Assembly (NCBI GenBank): GCA_012103035.1
Contig: JAAVLL010000001.1
Span: forward strand, 1,710,501-1,774,500
Direction of reading: 5' to 3'
DNA from: Brucella oryzae
GTDB taxonomy: Bacteria; Pseudomonadota; Alphaproteobacteria; Rhizobiales; Rhizobiaceae
Length of the DNA: 64,000 nt
Shown: positions 22,107 to 32,807 of the stretch, piece by piece
How the letters are laid out: each line of letters starts with the position of its first letter
Position numbering within the stretch: the stretch's first letter is position 1
The notes under the pieces: model-generated
Told to the model about the DNA's origin: nothing
What the model saw: only the letters and a program-made list of their open reading frames with translations
Database searches by the model: none
Made by a program: the position numbers and the translations under genes

Positions 22107-23107
22107 TCAGACGCCAAAACGTATCCGGCTCGGCGGCTCATTGTAGATGCGTTGCCAGACCCGGCGAAACTGCCGGGCGGAAGCAAAACCCGCCTGCACC
22201 GCAATATTCTCTATGTCGAGTTCGGAATGCAGAAGCATCTCGCGCGCAAGACTGATCTTGAGCCGATTGACATAGTCCGTCACCGTCATTCCGGCATATT
22301 CATTGAACAGACGCGAAAAGTTGCGCGGGCTTGCCCCGCCGATATCCGCCAGCCGTTCCACCGACCAATCCGCAGCCGGATCGTGCGCGATGGCATCCTG
22401 TGCGCGATGCACGACCGGATTCATATGGTTTCGCCCCTCAAGCCAGGGCGACAGCTGCGGATCATTGCCGCTGCGCCGCAAATAGACGACCAGATAACGC
22501 GCGACGGCCAGCGCCGTGGCGTGATCGGTCAGCCCGGCAACGATATGCAGCATCAGATCGATGCCTGCGGTGATTCCCGCGCTTGTCAGCCTTTCACCAT
22601 CTTCAACGAACAGCCTGTTTTCATGGACACGCGCCGCGGAGCCAGGCGTTGAAGTTCATTGATCGTCAAGTGATGGGTAGTACAGGAATAGCCGTCGAGA
22701 AGCCCTGCCCGCGCTGCGAGCAGCGCACCGGAACAGATCGTCACCAACCGTACGCCGGGACGCACCGCCCGGCGAAGCCATAGAACGATCTCTTTTTCCA
22801 GTGCCGCATCAGCGGATCGGTCAATCTCAGCATCTCCCAGCGGGACATCGGCGGCGCCCGAAACAATGACCAGCGCGTCATCTGGAAATGCTTCCGGCAA
22901 AGGCTCTACGCCCGCCACCGGCAAGCCAATGGAGCTCAGCGCAGTTGGCGCAGGCCCAATATAATGAACGTCGAACCGCACCTTATGCTGTTCAAGGTTC
23001 GCCTTGCGCAGGACCTCAAGCGGTCCCGCCACATCGAGTAAAAGCACGCGCGGCGGGATGACGACATAAACCGGAATTATCCGGACAATGTCCGCATGGT
23101 CACTCAT
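22107..23107 (-). CDS. GlxA-type AraC family transcriptional regulator, one frameshift
   Basis: A two-domain regulator: an N-terminal DJ-1/PfpI-like domain (residues ~10-190, including VTICSGALLAARAGLLDG) and a C-terminal AraC DNA-binding domain with two helix-turn-helix motifs (WSVERLADIGGASPRNFSRL and IENIAVQAGFASARQFRRVW). The break near 22625 is an extra base. Its start ATG overlaps the stop of the cysteine-hydrolase gene in front of it (ATGA), so the two are cotranscribed and it probably controls that enzyme or its pathway. Confidence 0.85.
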
Positions 23108-23670
23108 GCTGCCTTCCGCTCTCCCGGTGCAGCCAGCGCCTGTTCCACGGTTACAATACGGGCAAAGCGATTGGCCAGAACAAGCTCGGTGCGCGACTTG
23201 ATATCGGCAGCGCTCCACTCGCGACCGCTTGCGTCCGTCATAGGAAAGGTCAATGTCGCCTCACTGACGAAATCGACATCATATCCAAAATCCGATGCCT
23301 GCCGCGTTGTCGTCTCGCAGCATTGCTCGGTGCGAATGCCGGAAACCAGCACACGGCGAATACCGTTGGCAACCAGCCACACGTCAAGCCCGCTTCCGAC
23401 CAGCGCGCTGTGGCGGCGCTTGCGGAACACCGCATCCGGTTCAATCGACAGCGGCGAGATTGCCTTCACCAGGCCCGATGCTTCCGAGAACGGGCCTTCA
23501 TTCTCGACATGGAAAATCTGCACCACCGGAATACCGGCACGCTTGGCGCCATCAATCAGCGCCTGCTGGCGCTCGATATAGGCGCCCACCTCTTCGTCCC
23601 GGTAATAAGGCCGGTGGCGGAATGATTCCTGAGCATCGATAACCAGCAAAGCCGTATCTTGAGCGGACAT
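23104..23670 (-). CDS. Isochorismatase-family cysteine hydrolase
   Basis: An intact 188-residue protein of the isochorismatase-like hydrolase family. The Asp of ALLVIDAQ and the nucleophile Cys in GIRTEQCCETTTRQ are visible. The start ATG 23668-23670 (MSAQDTALLVIDAQ) was chosen over an upstream frame start with no family match. The substrate is unknown. Coupling to a GlxA-type regulator is a common arrangement for such hydrolases. Confidence 0.85.
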   Translation of the reverse strand: MSAQDTALLVIDAQESFRHRPYYRDEEVGAYIERQQALIDGAKRAGIPVVQIFHVENEGPFSEASGLVKAISPLSIEPDAVFRKRRHSALVGSGLDVWLVANGIRRVLVSGIRTEQCCETTTRQASDFGYDVDFVSEATLTFPMTDASGREWSAADIKSRTELVLANRFARIVTVEQALAAPGERKAA

Positions 23671-23787
23671 TTTTGTTCTCCCTATCAAAAGACTATAGGG
23701 AGAAAATACGCCTTGCAACCAGAACTAAAAGCCGCCTCACGGACAAAGAGCGGACAGATTACGCCAATCCGTTACCAGCTCCTTATC

Positions 23788-24075
23788 TTAAAGAAGATCA
23801 CCAAGAGGAGTTGCATATTTCGCGGGCGTAAACTCGATGACATCGTAAGTTGCCAGTTCGTATTGCCTGAAAGGATCGAGCTTCAGTATCGCGTCCAGCT
23901 CACTCTTGCTGACCTTGCCGCTTACGAGGATCACGCCGCCATCGCGTGGGTTTTTCGGTCCGGAAGCCAGAAAAACACCATCCGCATACTGCCGGTCCAG
24001 AAATTCCCGATGCGCTTCAAGATGCCTCCCGATCTCCTCAAGAGGCTTGGTGTAGGTCAGGTTGACAACAAACAT
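23788..24075 (-). CDS. YciI family protein
   Basis: An intact 95-residue protein of the YciI / DGPF-like fold (MFVVNLTYTKPLEEIGRHLE). The conserved HREFL, SGPKNPRDGG and DPFRQYELATYDVIEF stretches are present. Family members are small ferredoxin-like-fold proteins, mostly of unknown role. It lies ten bases downstream of the dihydroorotase-like gene on the same strand. Confidence 0.82.
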   Translation of the reverse strand: MFVVNLTYTKPLEEIGRHLEAHREFLDRQYADGVFLASGPKNPRDGGVILVSGKVSKSELDAILKLDPFRQYELATYDVIEFTPAKYATPLGDLL

Positions 24076-24085
24076 GAGACGACCT

Positions 24086-25419
24086 TCAACGATGCGGCAA
24101 TGCTTCGAGGAACTCCACCGGCTTGCCCTTGTTGGCGTTTACGATTTCCGCTTCCCACATCACCTTGATACCGCGCACGAAAGTGCCAATCGGCCATCCG
24201 GTGACGGTCTTGCCATGATAGGGCGTCCAGCCAGCTTTCGAACCGGCCTGCTCATGCGTGATCGTTTCTCGGCGCTTCATGTCCACAATGGTCAGATCGG
24301 CATCATAGCCGACCGCGATGCGCCCTTGCGAGCCATGCCGAAAATGCGGTTCGGGCCATGGCTGGAAAGATCGACGAAGCGTTCCAGCGTGAGCCTGCCA
24401 GCATTGATATGGTCTAGCATGATCGGCACCAGCGTCTGTACGCCCGTCATGCCGGATGGGGAAGCCGGATAGGGTTTCTGCTTTTCTTCCAGCGTGTGCG
24501 GGGCATGGTCGGAGCCGAGCACGTCGACAATACCCTGATCGATCCCCTTCCAGACACCGTCGCGATGGCGCTTGTCGCGCACAGGCGGGTTCATCTGGAT
24601 GAGATTGCCAAGCGTCTTGTAGTCGTCCGCCGACAAGGTGAGGTGATGCGGCGTTGCCTCACATGTCGCGACATCCTTGTGATCTTTCAGGAAGTCGATT
24701 TCCTCGGCAGTGGAGATGTGCAGCACGTGAATGCGCCCGCCCGTATCGCGCGCGATGCGCACAAGCCGTTCCGTGCACTGAAGCGCTGCTACTTTGTCGC
24801 GCCAGACCGGGTGGCTCGACGGATCGCCTTCAACGCGCAGGCCTTCACGTTCCTTGAGCCGGAATTCGTCTTCCGAATGGAAGGCGGCGCGACGGCGCGT
24901 GTTCTTGAGGATCGAGCGGACGCCGTCATCGTCTTCAACAAGCAGATCACCGGTGGACGAGCCCATGAAAACCTTGATGCCGGCAGCGCCCGGCAGGCGT
25001 TCCAGTTCGGCAACATCTTTCGCATTGTCACGCGTGCCGCCAACCCAGAAAGCGAAATCGCAATGCATGCGATGGCGGCCACGTCTCACCTTGTCTTCCA
25101 GCGTCTCGGCGGATGTGGTGAGCGGCTTGGTGTTGGGCATTTCGAAAACCGAGGTCACGCCGCCCAGTACGGCGGCAAGCGAACCGGTTTCGAGATCTTC
25201 CTTGTGTTCAAGGCCGGGCTCACGGAAATGGACCTGGCTATCCACCACGCCGGGCAGAATATGCAGGCCGGTGCAGTCGATCACCTCACCCGCCGCATGG
25301 GTGGAAAGAGAACCGATGGCAGCGATGCGACCATTGCGAATACCGATGTCGCGCTGGCCTGTACCATCGTGATTGACGATGGTTGCACCCTTCAAGATCG
25401 TATCGAATGTTTCGGCCAT
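24086..25419 (-). CDS. Dihydroorotase-like amidohydrolase, one frameshift
   Basis: A cyclic amidohydrolase of the dihydroorotase/allantoinase class (about 444 residues). Visible motifs are LPGVVDSQVHFREPG, a carbamylated-Lys region (GIKVFMGSSTG), HVLHIST, CEATPHHLTL and GSDHAPHT. The first His of the usual metal motif HxH is Gln here (SQVHF), so metal binding may differ. The break near 24325 is a G run one base short. The start ATG is at 25417-25419. A role in pyrimidine synthesis is plausible; allantoinase or another ring hydrolase is the alternative. Confidence 0.8.
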
Positions 25420-25504
25420 GGTTGTCTCCTGCCAGATTGATAGGACTTGCGAGCCTTTCCATTGGGGCTTACGTAACGAGGGCGCGAAAGGCAAGGACGA
25501 AGCG

Positions 25505-26366
25505 ATGACGACGGCAGTTGAAACGGTAAATCTTTCAAACAGGGTTTTGGTTCACATCACGGGTGACGACGCGGAAAAATTTCTGCAAGCCGTGATTACA
25601 ACCGATCTCGACAAGCTCGGACCGGACGACCTGAAACCGGGAGCATTGCTCGCTCCGCAAGGGAAAATCCTGTTCGACTTTGTCGTTTCACGCATTGATG
25701 GCGGCTTGCGTTTCGATCTCCCGGCAAGCATTGCCGCCGATTTCATCAAGCGTATCACCCTCTACAGACTGCGCGCGAAAGCCGAAATAAAGCAGTTGCC
25801 AGAATCGCTTGTCAGTGTTTCCTGGCACAATGAATCACATTCTTCACAGAATGATTCAATCAAGCGCGACAGCCGCTTTCCAGACGAACTGAATGTTCGT
25901 CGGATTTACGGGCCGGCAGATGGCACGACCGATGAAAGCGCGTGGACGAAGCTGCGCGCAGAATATGGCATAGCGGAAGGCGAAGCGGATTTCGCTTATA
26001 ATGACGTCTTCCCGCATGACGTCAATTTCGACCAGACCGGCGGCGTCTCCTTCCCGAAAGGCTGTTTCATCGGACAGGAAGTCGTATCGCGCATGCAGCA
26101 TCGCGGCACGGCGCGGCGGCGCGTTCTGGTGGCTCGTTCAGAAGGAGGCCTCCCCGATGGGTACGCCCATTACCGTGGACGGGCGCGAGATCGGCACGAT
26201 GGGAAGCTCCGCTGACACAATCGGCATCGCGCTTGTGCGCATCGATCGTGTCAAGGATGCAATAGATGCAGGCAGTCCGATTCTGGCAGGTGAAACGCCC
26301 ATAACGCTCACCTTGCCGCCGCATGTGCGGTTCGGGTTTCCAGAAACTGACGCAGGTAACGCCTGA
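25505..26366 (+). CDS. ygfZ: Folate-binding YgfZ/GcvT-like protein, one frameshift
   Basis: YgfZ proteins bind tetrahydrofolate and support iron-sulfur cluster enzymes. The signature KGCFIGQEVVSRMQHRG is present, with the N-terminal VLVHITGDDAEKFLQAVITT. The break lies near 26150. The last base of its stop is the first base of the next ATG (TGATG), so it is coupled to the HD hydrolase. It is divergent from the dihydroorotase-like gene. Confidence 0.87.
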
Positions 26367-26984
26367 TGGCCAGCGCCGACCGATCTTCCGGCAAAACGCG
26401 TGCCTGGCAACGCATGTTGTCGGGGCGCCGCCTCGACCTGCTCGACCCCTCGCCGCTCGATATTGAGATCGAGGATATTGCTCACGGTCTTGCCCGTGTT
26501 GCGCGATGGAACGGTCAGACTATCGGTGAACATGCGTTTTCGGTCGCGCAGCATTCGCTGCTGGTGGATCAGATATTCATCCGTCTGGTGCCCGATGCCA
26601 GTATCGAGTGGCAGTTGCTTTCGCTCCTGCACGACGCACCGGAATATGTGATCGGCGACATGATCTCCCCTTCAAGGCGGTGATGGGCGGCAATTACAAG
26701 ATGATTGAAACGCGGCTGGAAAACGCCATTCACCTGCGTTTCTCATTGCCGGTCGCCGTGCCTACCAAGCTCAAGACACAGATCAAGCGCGCCGATCAGG
26801 TTGCCGCTTTCTTTGAAGCCACGCGGCTTGCCGGTTTCACCGAGGCCGAGGCCGTCAAATATTTCGGGCGCCCGCGTGGTTTCGATCCGACAGGGTTGGA
26901 TATAGCACCGCGTCCCACGCAGGACGCGCAGACGGATTTCCTCGCACGGTTTGCGGCATTGGAAAAGCACGGCAAAGCCGATGA
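26366..26984 (+). CDS. HD-domain phosphohydrolase (YfbR-like), frameshifted
   Basis: A metal-dependent phosphohydrolase with HD-domain residues: GEHAFSVAQHSLLV supplies the first His, LLHDAPEYVIGDM the HD pair, and IKRADQ the later Asp. Resemblance is to 5'-deoxynucleotidase-type proteins. A C run is one base short near 26668 (ISPFKAVMGG when repaired). In the written frame the protein runs on to 27099. I end it at the TGA within ATGA at 26981-26984, because that makes a normal overlap with the next gene and needs one more small indel just upstream. The end is therefore inferred. Confidence 0.72.
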
Positions 26985-27490
26985 GCCGGATCATCGTGAC
27001 ACCCTTGTCGCAACTGGCAATGCAACTTGCATTGCACCGGCCAAGCCATGTCGTAACGCTTGGAAGCGAAGACCCGGCGGCTCTGCCCGACGGTTTTGAT
27101 GCCGTCCGTCTGGCGCTCACATTCAACGATATTGTTGAACCGCGCGCAGGATTGGTTGCGCCCGATGAAGGCCACGTGCAGGCGCTTCTGGACTTCGCGA
27201 AGGGCTGGTCCATGGATGCGCCTTTGCTCATCCATTGTTATGCCGGTATTTCCCGTTCCACGGCTGCGGCTTACATCATTGCATCCGCTTTGAACCCGGC
27301 ATTCAATGAAAGCGAACTTGCCGGACTTGTTCGCAGCCTCTCGCCATCGGCAACGCCGAATATCAGGCTCATATCGCTCGCAGACGAAATTTTAGAGCGA
27401 CAAGGGCGAATGGTTGCAGCCATACGCGCAATCGGACGTGGAGCGGAAGCCTTCGAAGGTGAGGTTTTCAGCTTGCCTGTGAGACATTGA
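26981..27490 (+). CDS. Tyrosine-phosphatase-family protein
   Basis: An intact 169-residue protein with the cysteine-phosphatase loop HCYAGISRS (HCx5R). An N-terminal MSRIIVTPLSQLAMQLAL and a C-terminal helix follow family pattern for small dual-specificity-like phosphatases in alphaproteobacteria. Likely cytosolic. The substrate is unknown. Its last bases overlap the convergent recO gene. Confidence 0.78.
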   Translation: MSRIIVTPLSQLAMQLALHRPSHVVTLGSEDPAALPDGFDAVRLALTFNDIVEPRAGLVAPDEGHVQALLDFAKGWSMDAPLLIHCYAGISRSTAAAYIIASALNPAFNESELAGLVRSLSPSATPNIRLISLADEILERQGRMVAAIRAIGRGAEAFEGEVFSLPVRH

Positions 27491-28210
27491 TCGCTCGCCC
27501 GAGGGCGTTCAGAAACCCGCCACGCGCATCAGGCGGGGTGACGGCACGTGGCTCCCATACATGCCGCATCAGAAAATAACCGGTCATCGTGAAAGCATGG
27601 TCGATATCGTCATAGGATGCAGCGCGAACAGCCGTATTATTGACGAAGCCCGGCAGCAGCAGAAGCTTGTCAGCCCATGGTGCACCCGCATCACGGCAGA
27701 CCGCGCGCCCGGATTTCGGCGACACATAGATCAGGTCTTCCCTGACGCCTGTTGCGGCACATTCCTTGAGATCAAGACCGAAGCCAAGTTCCTCAAGCAT
27801 CATCACTTCAAAGCGCAATACCAGTTCGCCAGAGGCCAGCGGATCGTCAAAATGTTCGATGATAAGCCGCAATGTCTCATAGAGGCCGCGATGCGGATCG
27901 CGTTCCGGCAGAAGACGCAAGTGCGAGGCTGCCGCTGGATACCGTATAGGGCCACCGGCGTTTCGATGAGGCGGGCAGCAGCAAATTCCAGCGGTTCGAT
28001 GGTAAAGCTGCCCATATGCTCATCCAGCCGCGCCCACCATGTCACATCCACATGATTGCCCGGCTGCAGCAAGGGCTGCATGCGGCGGGAACGCCCGCCG
28101 CGCACCATACCCATATGGCGGCCATGCTCACGGGTCATCACTTCCACGATGGCGCTTGTCTCGCCATGGCGTCGTGTCCCGAGAATTATGCCTTCATCGC
28201 GCCATTCCAT
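27468..28210 (-). CDS. recO: DNA repair protein RecO, one frameshift
   Basis: RecO helps load RecA onto gapped DNA with RecR. The N-terminal OB fold is clear ([47 protein letters not shown]). The C-terminal part has the family helices ([17 protein letters not shown]). The break is near 27930 (an A/G-rich stretch in ...[14 protein letters not shown]). It lies 18 bases downstream of era, the usual order. Confidence 0.9.
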
Positions 28211-28228
28211 GGCCGCCAGCTTTATGAA

Positions 28229-29164
28229 TTAGGTTGGAAAATCAAGACCCATTTCGCGGTAACGTTCCGGGTCGTTGCCCCAGTTCTCACGTACTTTCAC
28301 GAAAAGGAAGAGATGAACCGTCTGTTCCAGTATCTCGGAGATTTCCTTGCGTGCGGATTGCCCGATTGCCTTGATCGTCTCACCCTTGTGGCCGAGCACG
28401 ATCTTCTTCTGGCTTTCACGCTCGACATAGATCACCTGCTCAATGCGGACTGATCCATCCTTGCGCTCTTCCCAGCGTTCGGTTTCGACCGTGGACGAGT
28501 AAGGCAGTTCTTCATGCAGGCGCAGATAGAGCTTTTCGCGGGTGATTTCGGCTGCAAGCTGGCGCATCGGCATGTCGGAAATCTGGTCTTCCGGATAATA
28601 CCAGGGGCCGTTCGGCACGTTTTCAGCCAAATATTTTGCAAGATCCTTGCAGCCCGAGCCGTTCAGCGCTGAGATCATGAAGGTCTGGTCAAAAGCGACC
28701 AGCTCATTGGCCTTGCGCGCAAGGTCCAGCAAGACCGGCGGATCGACGCGATCAACCTTGTTGAGCACCAGAACCTTCTTCTGGCGCACATCCTTCATGC
28801 TCGCAAGCAGCGCTTCGGCGTTCTCATTCAGGCCGCCTTGCGAATCGAGAAGAACCAGAATGATGTCGGCATCCTTCGCGCCACCCCAGGCCGTCGTGAC
28901 CATGGCGCGGTCTAGCCTGCGCTTCGGCCGGAAAATGCCCGGTGTGTCCACCAGGACAATCTGCGCCTGACCTTCGGTGAATATGCCGCGCACGAGGGCG
29001 CGCGTCGTCTGCACCTTGTGCGTGACGATGGAAACCTTCGTTCCCACAAGCTGGTTGACCAGCGTGGATTTCCCCGCATTCGGCGCCCCGATCAGCGCCA
29101 CGAAGCCGGACCGGGTCTGACCTGCCTCGTTGTCGCCGTCAACCGGCGTCGTCCGATTATTCAT
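28229..29164 (-). CDS. era: GTPase Era
   Basis: An intact 311-residue GTPase that assists 30S subunit maturation by binding 16S rRNA. Motifs are G1 GAPNAGKST, G3 DTPG, G4 NKVD and the C-terminal KH domain (IVLGHKGETIKAIGQSAR). The start overlaps a short upstream reading frame by ATGA, with ribosome-binding site AAGGATAAAG. It lies in the lepB-rnc-era-recO operon. Confidence 0.96.
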   Translation of the reverse strand: MNNRTTPVDGDNEAGQTRSGFVALIGAPNAGKSTLVNQLVGTKVSIVTHKVQTTRALVRGIFTEGQAQIVLVDTPGIFRPKRRLDRAMVTTAWGGAKDADIILVLLDSQGGLNENAEALLASMKDVRQKKVLVLNKVDRVDPPVLLDLARKANELVAFDQTFMISALNGSGCKDLAKYLAENVPNGPWYYPEDQISDMPMRQLAAEITREKLYLRLHEELPYSSTVETERWEERKDGSVRIEQVIYVERESQKKIVLGHKGETIKAIGQSARKEISEILEQTVHLFLFVKVRENWGNDPERYREMGLDFPT

Positions 29165-29346
29165 TCTTTATCCTTCCAGACGATATTTCCTTGCAGAACG
29201 CCGCCGTCCCCTGTGTACGGCATTCCAAGTACGACAAAACCGCTGATGAAAGCGACATATCGTATAAGACTAATTATAACCGATCTCGATTTAAAAACGC
29301 CAATTCTTGCATCAAGCGGAATTGTCACGCTTCCAGACGCCTTCAC
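29161..29346 (-). CDS. Possible small membrane protein between rnc and era (<=61 aa)
   Basis: A short frame whose TGA overlaps the era ATG. It contains one hydrophobic stretch (VIISLIRYVAFISGFVVLG) and ends ...NIVWKDKE. It overlaps the 3' end of repaired rnc. A GTG at 29326-29328 is another possible start. The overlap with era suggests translation coupling, but the frame may be only the era leader. Confidence 0.28.
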   Translation of the reverse strand: MKASGSVTIPLDARIGVFKSRSVIISLIRYVAFISGFVVLGMPYTGDGGVLQGNIVWKDKE

Positions 29347-30015
29347 GATAAAGCATCGCTTCCGCCGCGTTCTGTTCGGCTATTCTTTTCGAACGCCCTC
29401 GCCCGTTTCCGTGGCAAAGCCCTTGACCGTCACCTCCACCATAAATAGCGGATCATGGTCTGGGCCAGTACGGCTGATGATGGAGTATGAAGGATGGACA
29501 TTGCCCTGCTGGTGCGCCCATTCCTGCAGTTCGGTCTTGGCGTCGCGGCGGGCTGCACCCGTTTGCAGGGATCGCTTTTCCCAATAGCGCTTGACGAAAG
29601 GCCGTACGGCCTCCAGCCCGCCATCAAGATAGATCGTGGCGATCAGCGCCTCGACCACGTCTGCGCGCACGTTCAAAAGGCGCTTGTCATTCAGTGACTT
29701 GATATCGGAACCGGTGTGAATGAGATCGGCAAGCCCAATCTCGTCGGCAATCGCTGCACAGGTTTCTGCATTCACCAGCGCATTGAGGCGAACCGATAGT
29801 TCACCTTCGGATGCTTCAGGAAACTCGTCGAAAAGCATTTCCGCGACGGTCAGTCCCAGAACGCGATCGCCTAGAAATTCGAGACGTTCATAATTTGCGC
29901 GCGACGGCGCCTGCACACTTGAGTGGGTAAGCGCACGATCCAGCCGTTTCAGATTGAGAAAACGGTGTCCGGTGCGCTGCTCCAGAATTGCTGCTGCCTG
30001 ATTTGCCGAAGCCAT
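29312..30015 (-). CDS. rnc: Ribonuclease III, one frameshift
   Basis: A double-stranded-RNA endonuclease that processes rRNA precursors. The catalytic signature ERLEFLGDRVLGL and the later VVEALIATIYLDGG (catalytic Asp/Glu) are present. The C-terminal dsRNA-binding domain (AKTELQEWAHQQGN) ends RIAEQNAAEAMLYREG after a missing G near 29390 is restored. That moves the stop to 29312-29314. It begins one base from the end of lepB. Confidence 0.92.
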
Positions 30016-30016
30016 T

Positions 30017-30796
30017 TCAGTTTCCGGTTACGGCCGTATGCGGCGCGGCATTGACTGAACTGAACAGTCGACCAAAGCGTACATCAGTCGGCCATTTCCA
30101 GATTTCCAGCGGGCTTGCCTTGTCGGCAATGGAGAAGAAGATGATGTTCGCGCGACCGACCAGATTTTCAAACGGCACATATCCGACGCCGAAACGGCTA
30201 TCGAGCGAATTGTCGCGATTGTCGCCCATCATGAAGTAATGACCGGCCGGAACCTCGAAGACGCGCGTGTCGTCACCGATGGAATTCGGCGCGAGATCGA
30301 GCGTGTCGTAGGTCACGCCGTCCGGCAAGGTTTCGCGATAGACCTCAACGGGGCGGTTCACTTCCGTCACGTCGGGATTGTCGATCGTGCCGACACGTTC
30401 GCGCTTGACCGCCTGATCGTTGATATAGAGCACGCCGCCGCGCATCTGCACGCGGTCGCCCGGCAGGCCGATCACGCGCTTGATGTAATCGACGGAAGGA
30501 TCACTCGGCAGTTTGAACACCACCACGTCACCGCGCTTCGGCTCCGCACTCCAGATGCGGCCTGAAAACAGATCGAGGCCGAACGGCAGCGAATAGCGCG
30601 AATAACCATAGGCATATTTCGAAACGAACAGATAATCGCCTTCCAGCAGCGTGGGGCGCATCGAGCCCGACGGTATGCTGAAAGGCTGAAAAGCAGGGTG
30701 CGGATGACCAGTGCCAGCAGCAGCGCCTGCACGATAACGCTGATGGTTTCGCCAAGGCCGCCGGATTTTTGTCTCACTCTTGCTGGACACGCTCAT
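30017..30796 (-). CDS. lepB: Signal peptidase I, two frameshifts near 5' end
   Basis: The inner-membrane protease that cleaves Sec/Tat signal peptides. The catalytic Ser is in FSIPSGSMRPTL and the Lys in YIKRVIGLPGD. GHYFMMGDNRDNSLDSR is the family box E. The N-terminal membrane helix (SVIVQALLLALVIRTLLF) lies in another frame. It is joined by restoring single bases near 30762 (A run) and near 30690. The start is ATG 30794-30796. Confidence 0.92.
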   Translation of the reverse strand: MSVSSKSETKIRRPWRNHQRYRAGAAAGTGHPHPAFQPFSIPSGSMRPTLLEGDYLFVSKYAYGYSRYSLPFGLDLFSGRIWSAEPKRGDVVVFKLPSDPSVDYIKRVIGLPGDRVQMRGGVLYINDQAVKRERVGTIDNPDVTEVNRPVEVYRETLPDGVTYDTLDLAPNSIGDDTRVFEVPAGHYFMMGDNRDNSLDSRFGVGYVPFENLVGRANIIFFSIADKASPLEIWKWPTDVRFGRLFSSVNAAPHTAVTGN

Positions 30797-30918
30797 TGTA
30801 TCTCCGCTTCCGATAACGCGATCTAATAACGACTATGAATGCATGACGCAATCAGGCCGCCGGCAGAACGCCGGTTTATCGCACGATTATGAGCAGGAGT
30901 TACCTGTCACAATCGCAA

Positions 30919-31321
30919 TTATTTTGTCTCAGGCAGGGCTTCGATGATAACGAACGCCTGTGCGAGAGGAAAATCATCGGTAATTGTCAGATGTATGGCG
31001 GCACGCGTTCCAGCGGGCAAGAGTTTCTGCAGTTGTTTCGCGGCACCGCCGGTCAGATGCATGGTGGGCTTTCCGGAAGGTGCATTGACCACCCCATGTC
31101 TCGCCAGAAAACGCCCTTTGCTATGCCGGTTCCAAGCGCCTTCGCACAGGCTTCCTTCGCCGCGAAACGCTTTGCATAAGATGCAGCACGCTGCTTGCGT
31201 CCGTCCGATTTTTCTGCTCGATCTCGGTAAAGACCCGGTTGCGGAAACGGTCGCCATGGCGCTCAAGAGTACTTTCGACACGACGAATATCGATAAGATC
31301 GCTTCCTATACCGACGATCAT
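30919..31321 (-). CDS. acpS: Holo-[acyl-carrier-protein] synthase, frameshifted
   Basis: Transfers 4'-phosphopantetheine from CoA to acyl carrier protein. [16 protein letters not shown] is the N-terminal metal/CoA motif, and the [16 protein letters not shown] motif follows. Breaks lie near 31205 (an A run one base short) and near 31120. The start overlaps the stop of the DUF2062 gene. It lies upstream of lepB with a 122-base gap. Confidence 0.9.
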
Positions 31322-31891
31322 ACTTTTGAAGCTCCTGTTCGCGGTGCAGACGATGCTTTTCGGCAAGGCGCTCGATACGGCGACGACGGAAAGCCGAAAC
31401 GGCAAATCGGGTAACGAAATAGACCACGACAGCGAAGGCCGCGCCCAGAATCGTCGAGCCGAACAGCATCGGCTTTAGAAGCGGTGTCCAGATTTCATCG
31501 AAATGCATGGTCTCGAGCGCCCGCCCGAGATGAATCGGTGGAGCATTATCGATACTGCCATTCATGATGAAACGGCCAAGCTCGAACGTACTGCCCCAGA
31601 TGAAGGGCAGCGTCAGCGGATTGGCAAGTGTCGTGCCAAGCGCTGCGGCGGCAATATTTCCGGCAAGGAAATAGGCCAGCACGATTGCGATGATGAGATG
31701 GAAGCCGAAGAAGGTGTAAATGCCGAAAACACGCCAACGGCGAGACCTGCTGCGACGGCGTGAGGCGAGGCAGTGATGCGCAGAATCCGCTTTCCACCGT
31801 AGCGGAAGGAACGGGAGAAGGAGCGGCGCGGCCAGACCAGAAGCCTTAGACGCTCTTTTCTGGTCGGAGGATGTCGGCGTTGAAACAACAT
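31318..31891 (-). CDS. DUF2062 membrane protein, frameshifted
   Basis: A protein of about 190 residues with the DUF2062 core: [20 protein letters not shown], then [21 protein letters not shown] and [10 protein letters not shown], and two or three membrane spans. It ends in an Arg/Glu-rich tail. One break is near 31727. The written frame runs past the acpS start to 31263. Restoring one A near 31325 ends the protein at a TGA that overlaps the acpS ATG, which I take as the true end. Function unknown. Confidence 0.75.
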
Positions 31892-31932
31892 GCGCTTCTA
31901 TTAATGCTCTCCCATCGCGGACACAATTGTTA

Positions 31933-32807
31933 TTATTCAGCCAGAGCCGAGGCACTATCACTGCGTTCGAAAGGAACAGTGTCCAGCCTCGGCAAATAAA
32001 ACCGCGGCGAAACACCAAGCATCCTGCGGAACATCGTCGTGAAAGCGGAAACGCTGTCATAACCCAGATCCAGCGCCACGCTCGTCACCGCCTCCCCTTC
32101 CGCAAGCCGGGGAACCGCAGCAAACAGACATGCCTGCTGGCGCCAGACTGAAAGACTTACGCCGGTCTCCCGCTGGAAATGCCGGGTGAATGAGCGTCGG
32201 CTCATCGCCATCTTGTCAGCCCAGTCATCAATTGTGGCGCGCGAAGAAGGCTTTTCACGAATTCACGACATAGCTTCTGCAAGCGTGGATCGGATGGAAA
32301 GGGCAGGCCCAGAGAACGTTGCGGTAATGTGTGGAGGTCCCGCAGGATCAGCTCGATCACCAGCGCATCGCGACTATCCGGCTCCGGCGTGCTGTCCTGC
32401 GCTGTCGCATCGGTGATGAGGCACCGCATGAGGTCGGTCAGCCCGACCACGTGCAGATAATCCGGCACACCAGATACCGCGTCGACGCAGATATAGATCG
32501 AGCGCATGTAGACTTCGCCGAGGATTTCGACCGAATGCTCCACGCCGGCCGGTATCCACATGGCATGGTCGCTTGGTATCATCCAGCGTCCGGCATCCGT
32601 CGTCACCAGAACCACCCCTTGAGAGGCGCAGAGAAGCTGTGCCCGGCTGTGACGATGGCGCGGCACGAAATAGCCGTCAGGATAGCGCGTCGGCAGAGCA
32701 ATCACCGGTCCGCTCATGCCTTCCAGCATGGCGATACGTTGCTCGTGGAACTTCCGCAGTTCCTCACTTCCCGGCAATAAAAGCCCTGGTGGAGACTTCG
32801 GTTTCAT
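31933..32807 (-). CDS. AraC family transcriptional regulator, one frameshift
   Basis: A regulator with an N-terminal cupin-like sensor region (YFVPRHRHSRAQLLCASQGV and WMIPSDHAMWIPAGVEHSVE) and a C-terminal AraC HTH domain (MSRRSFTRHFQRETGVS and VTSVALDLGYDSVSAFTTMF). The break near 32260 falls just before the DNA-binding domain. It is divergent from an exporter gene, and regulation of that exporter is the simplest inference. Confidence 0.84.

Noticed and set aside
32331..32780. Open frame antisense to the AraC regulator
   Set aside because: It covers the sensor domain of a regulator with a complete HTH. The antisense product is His/Arg-rich and featureless.
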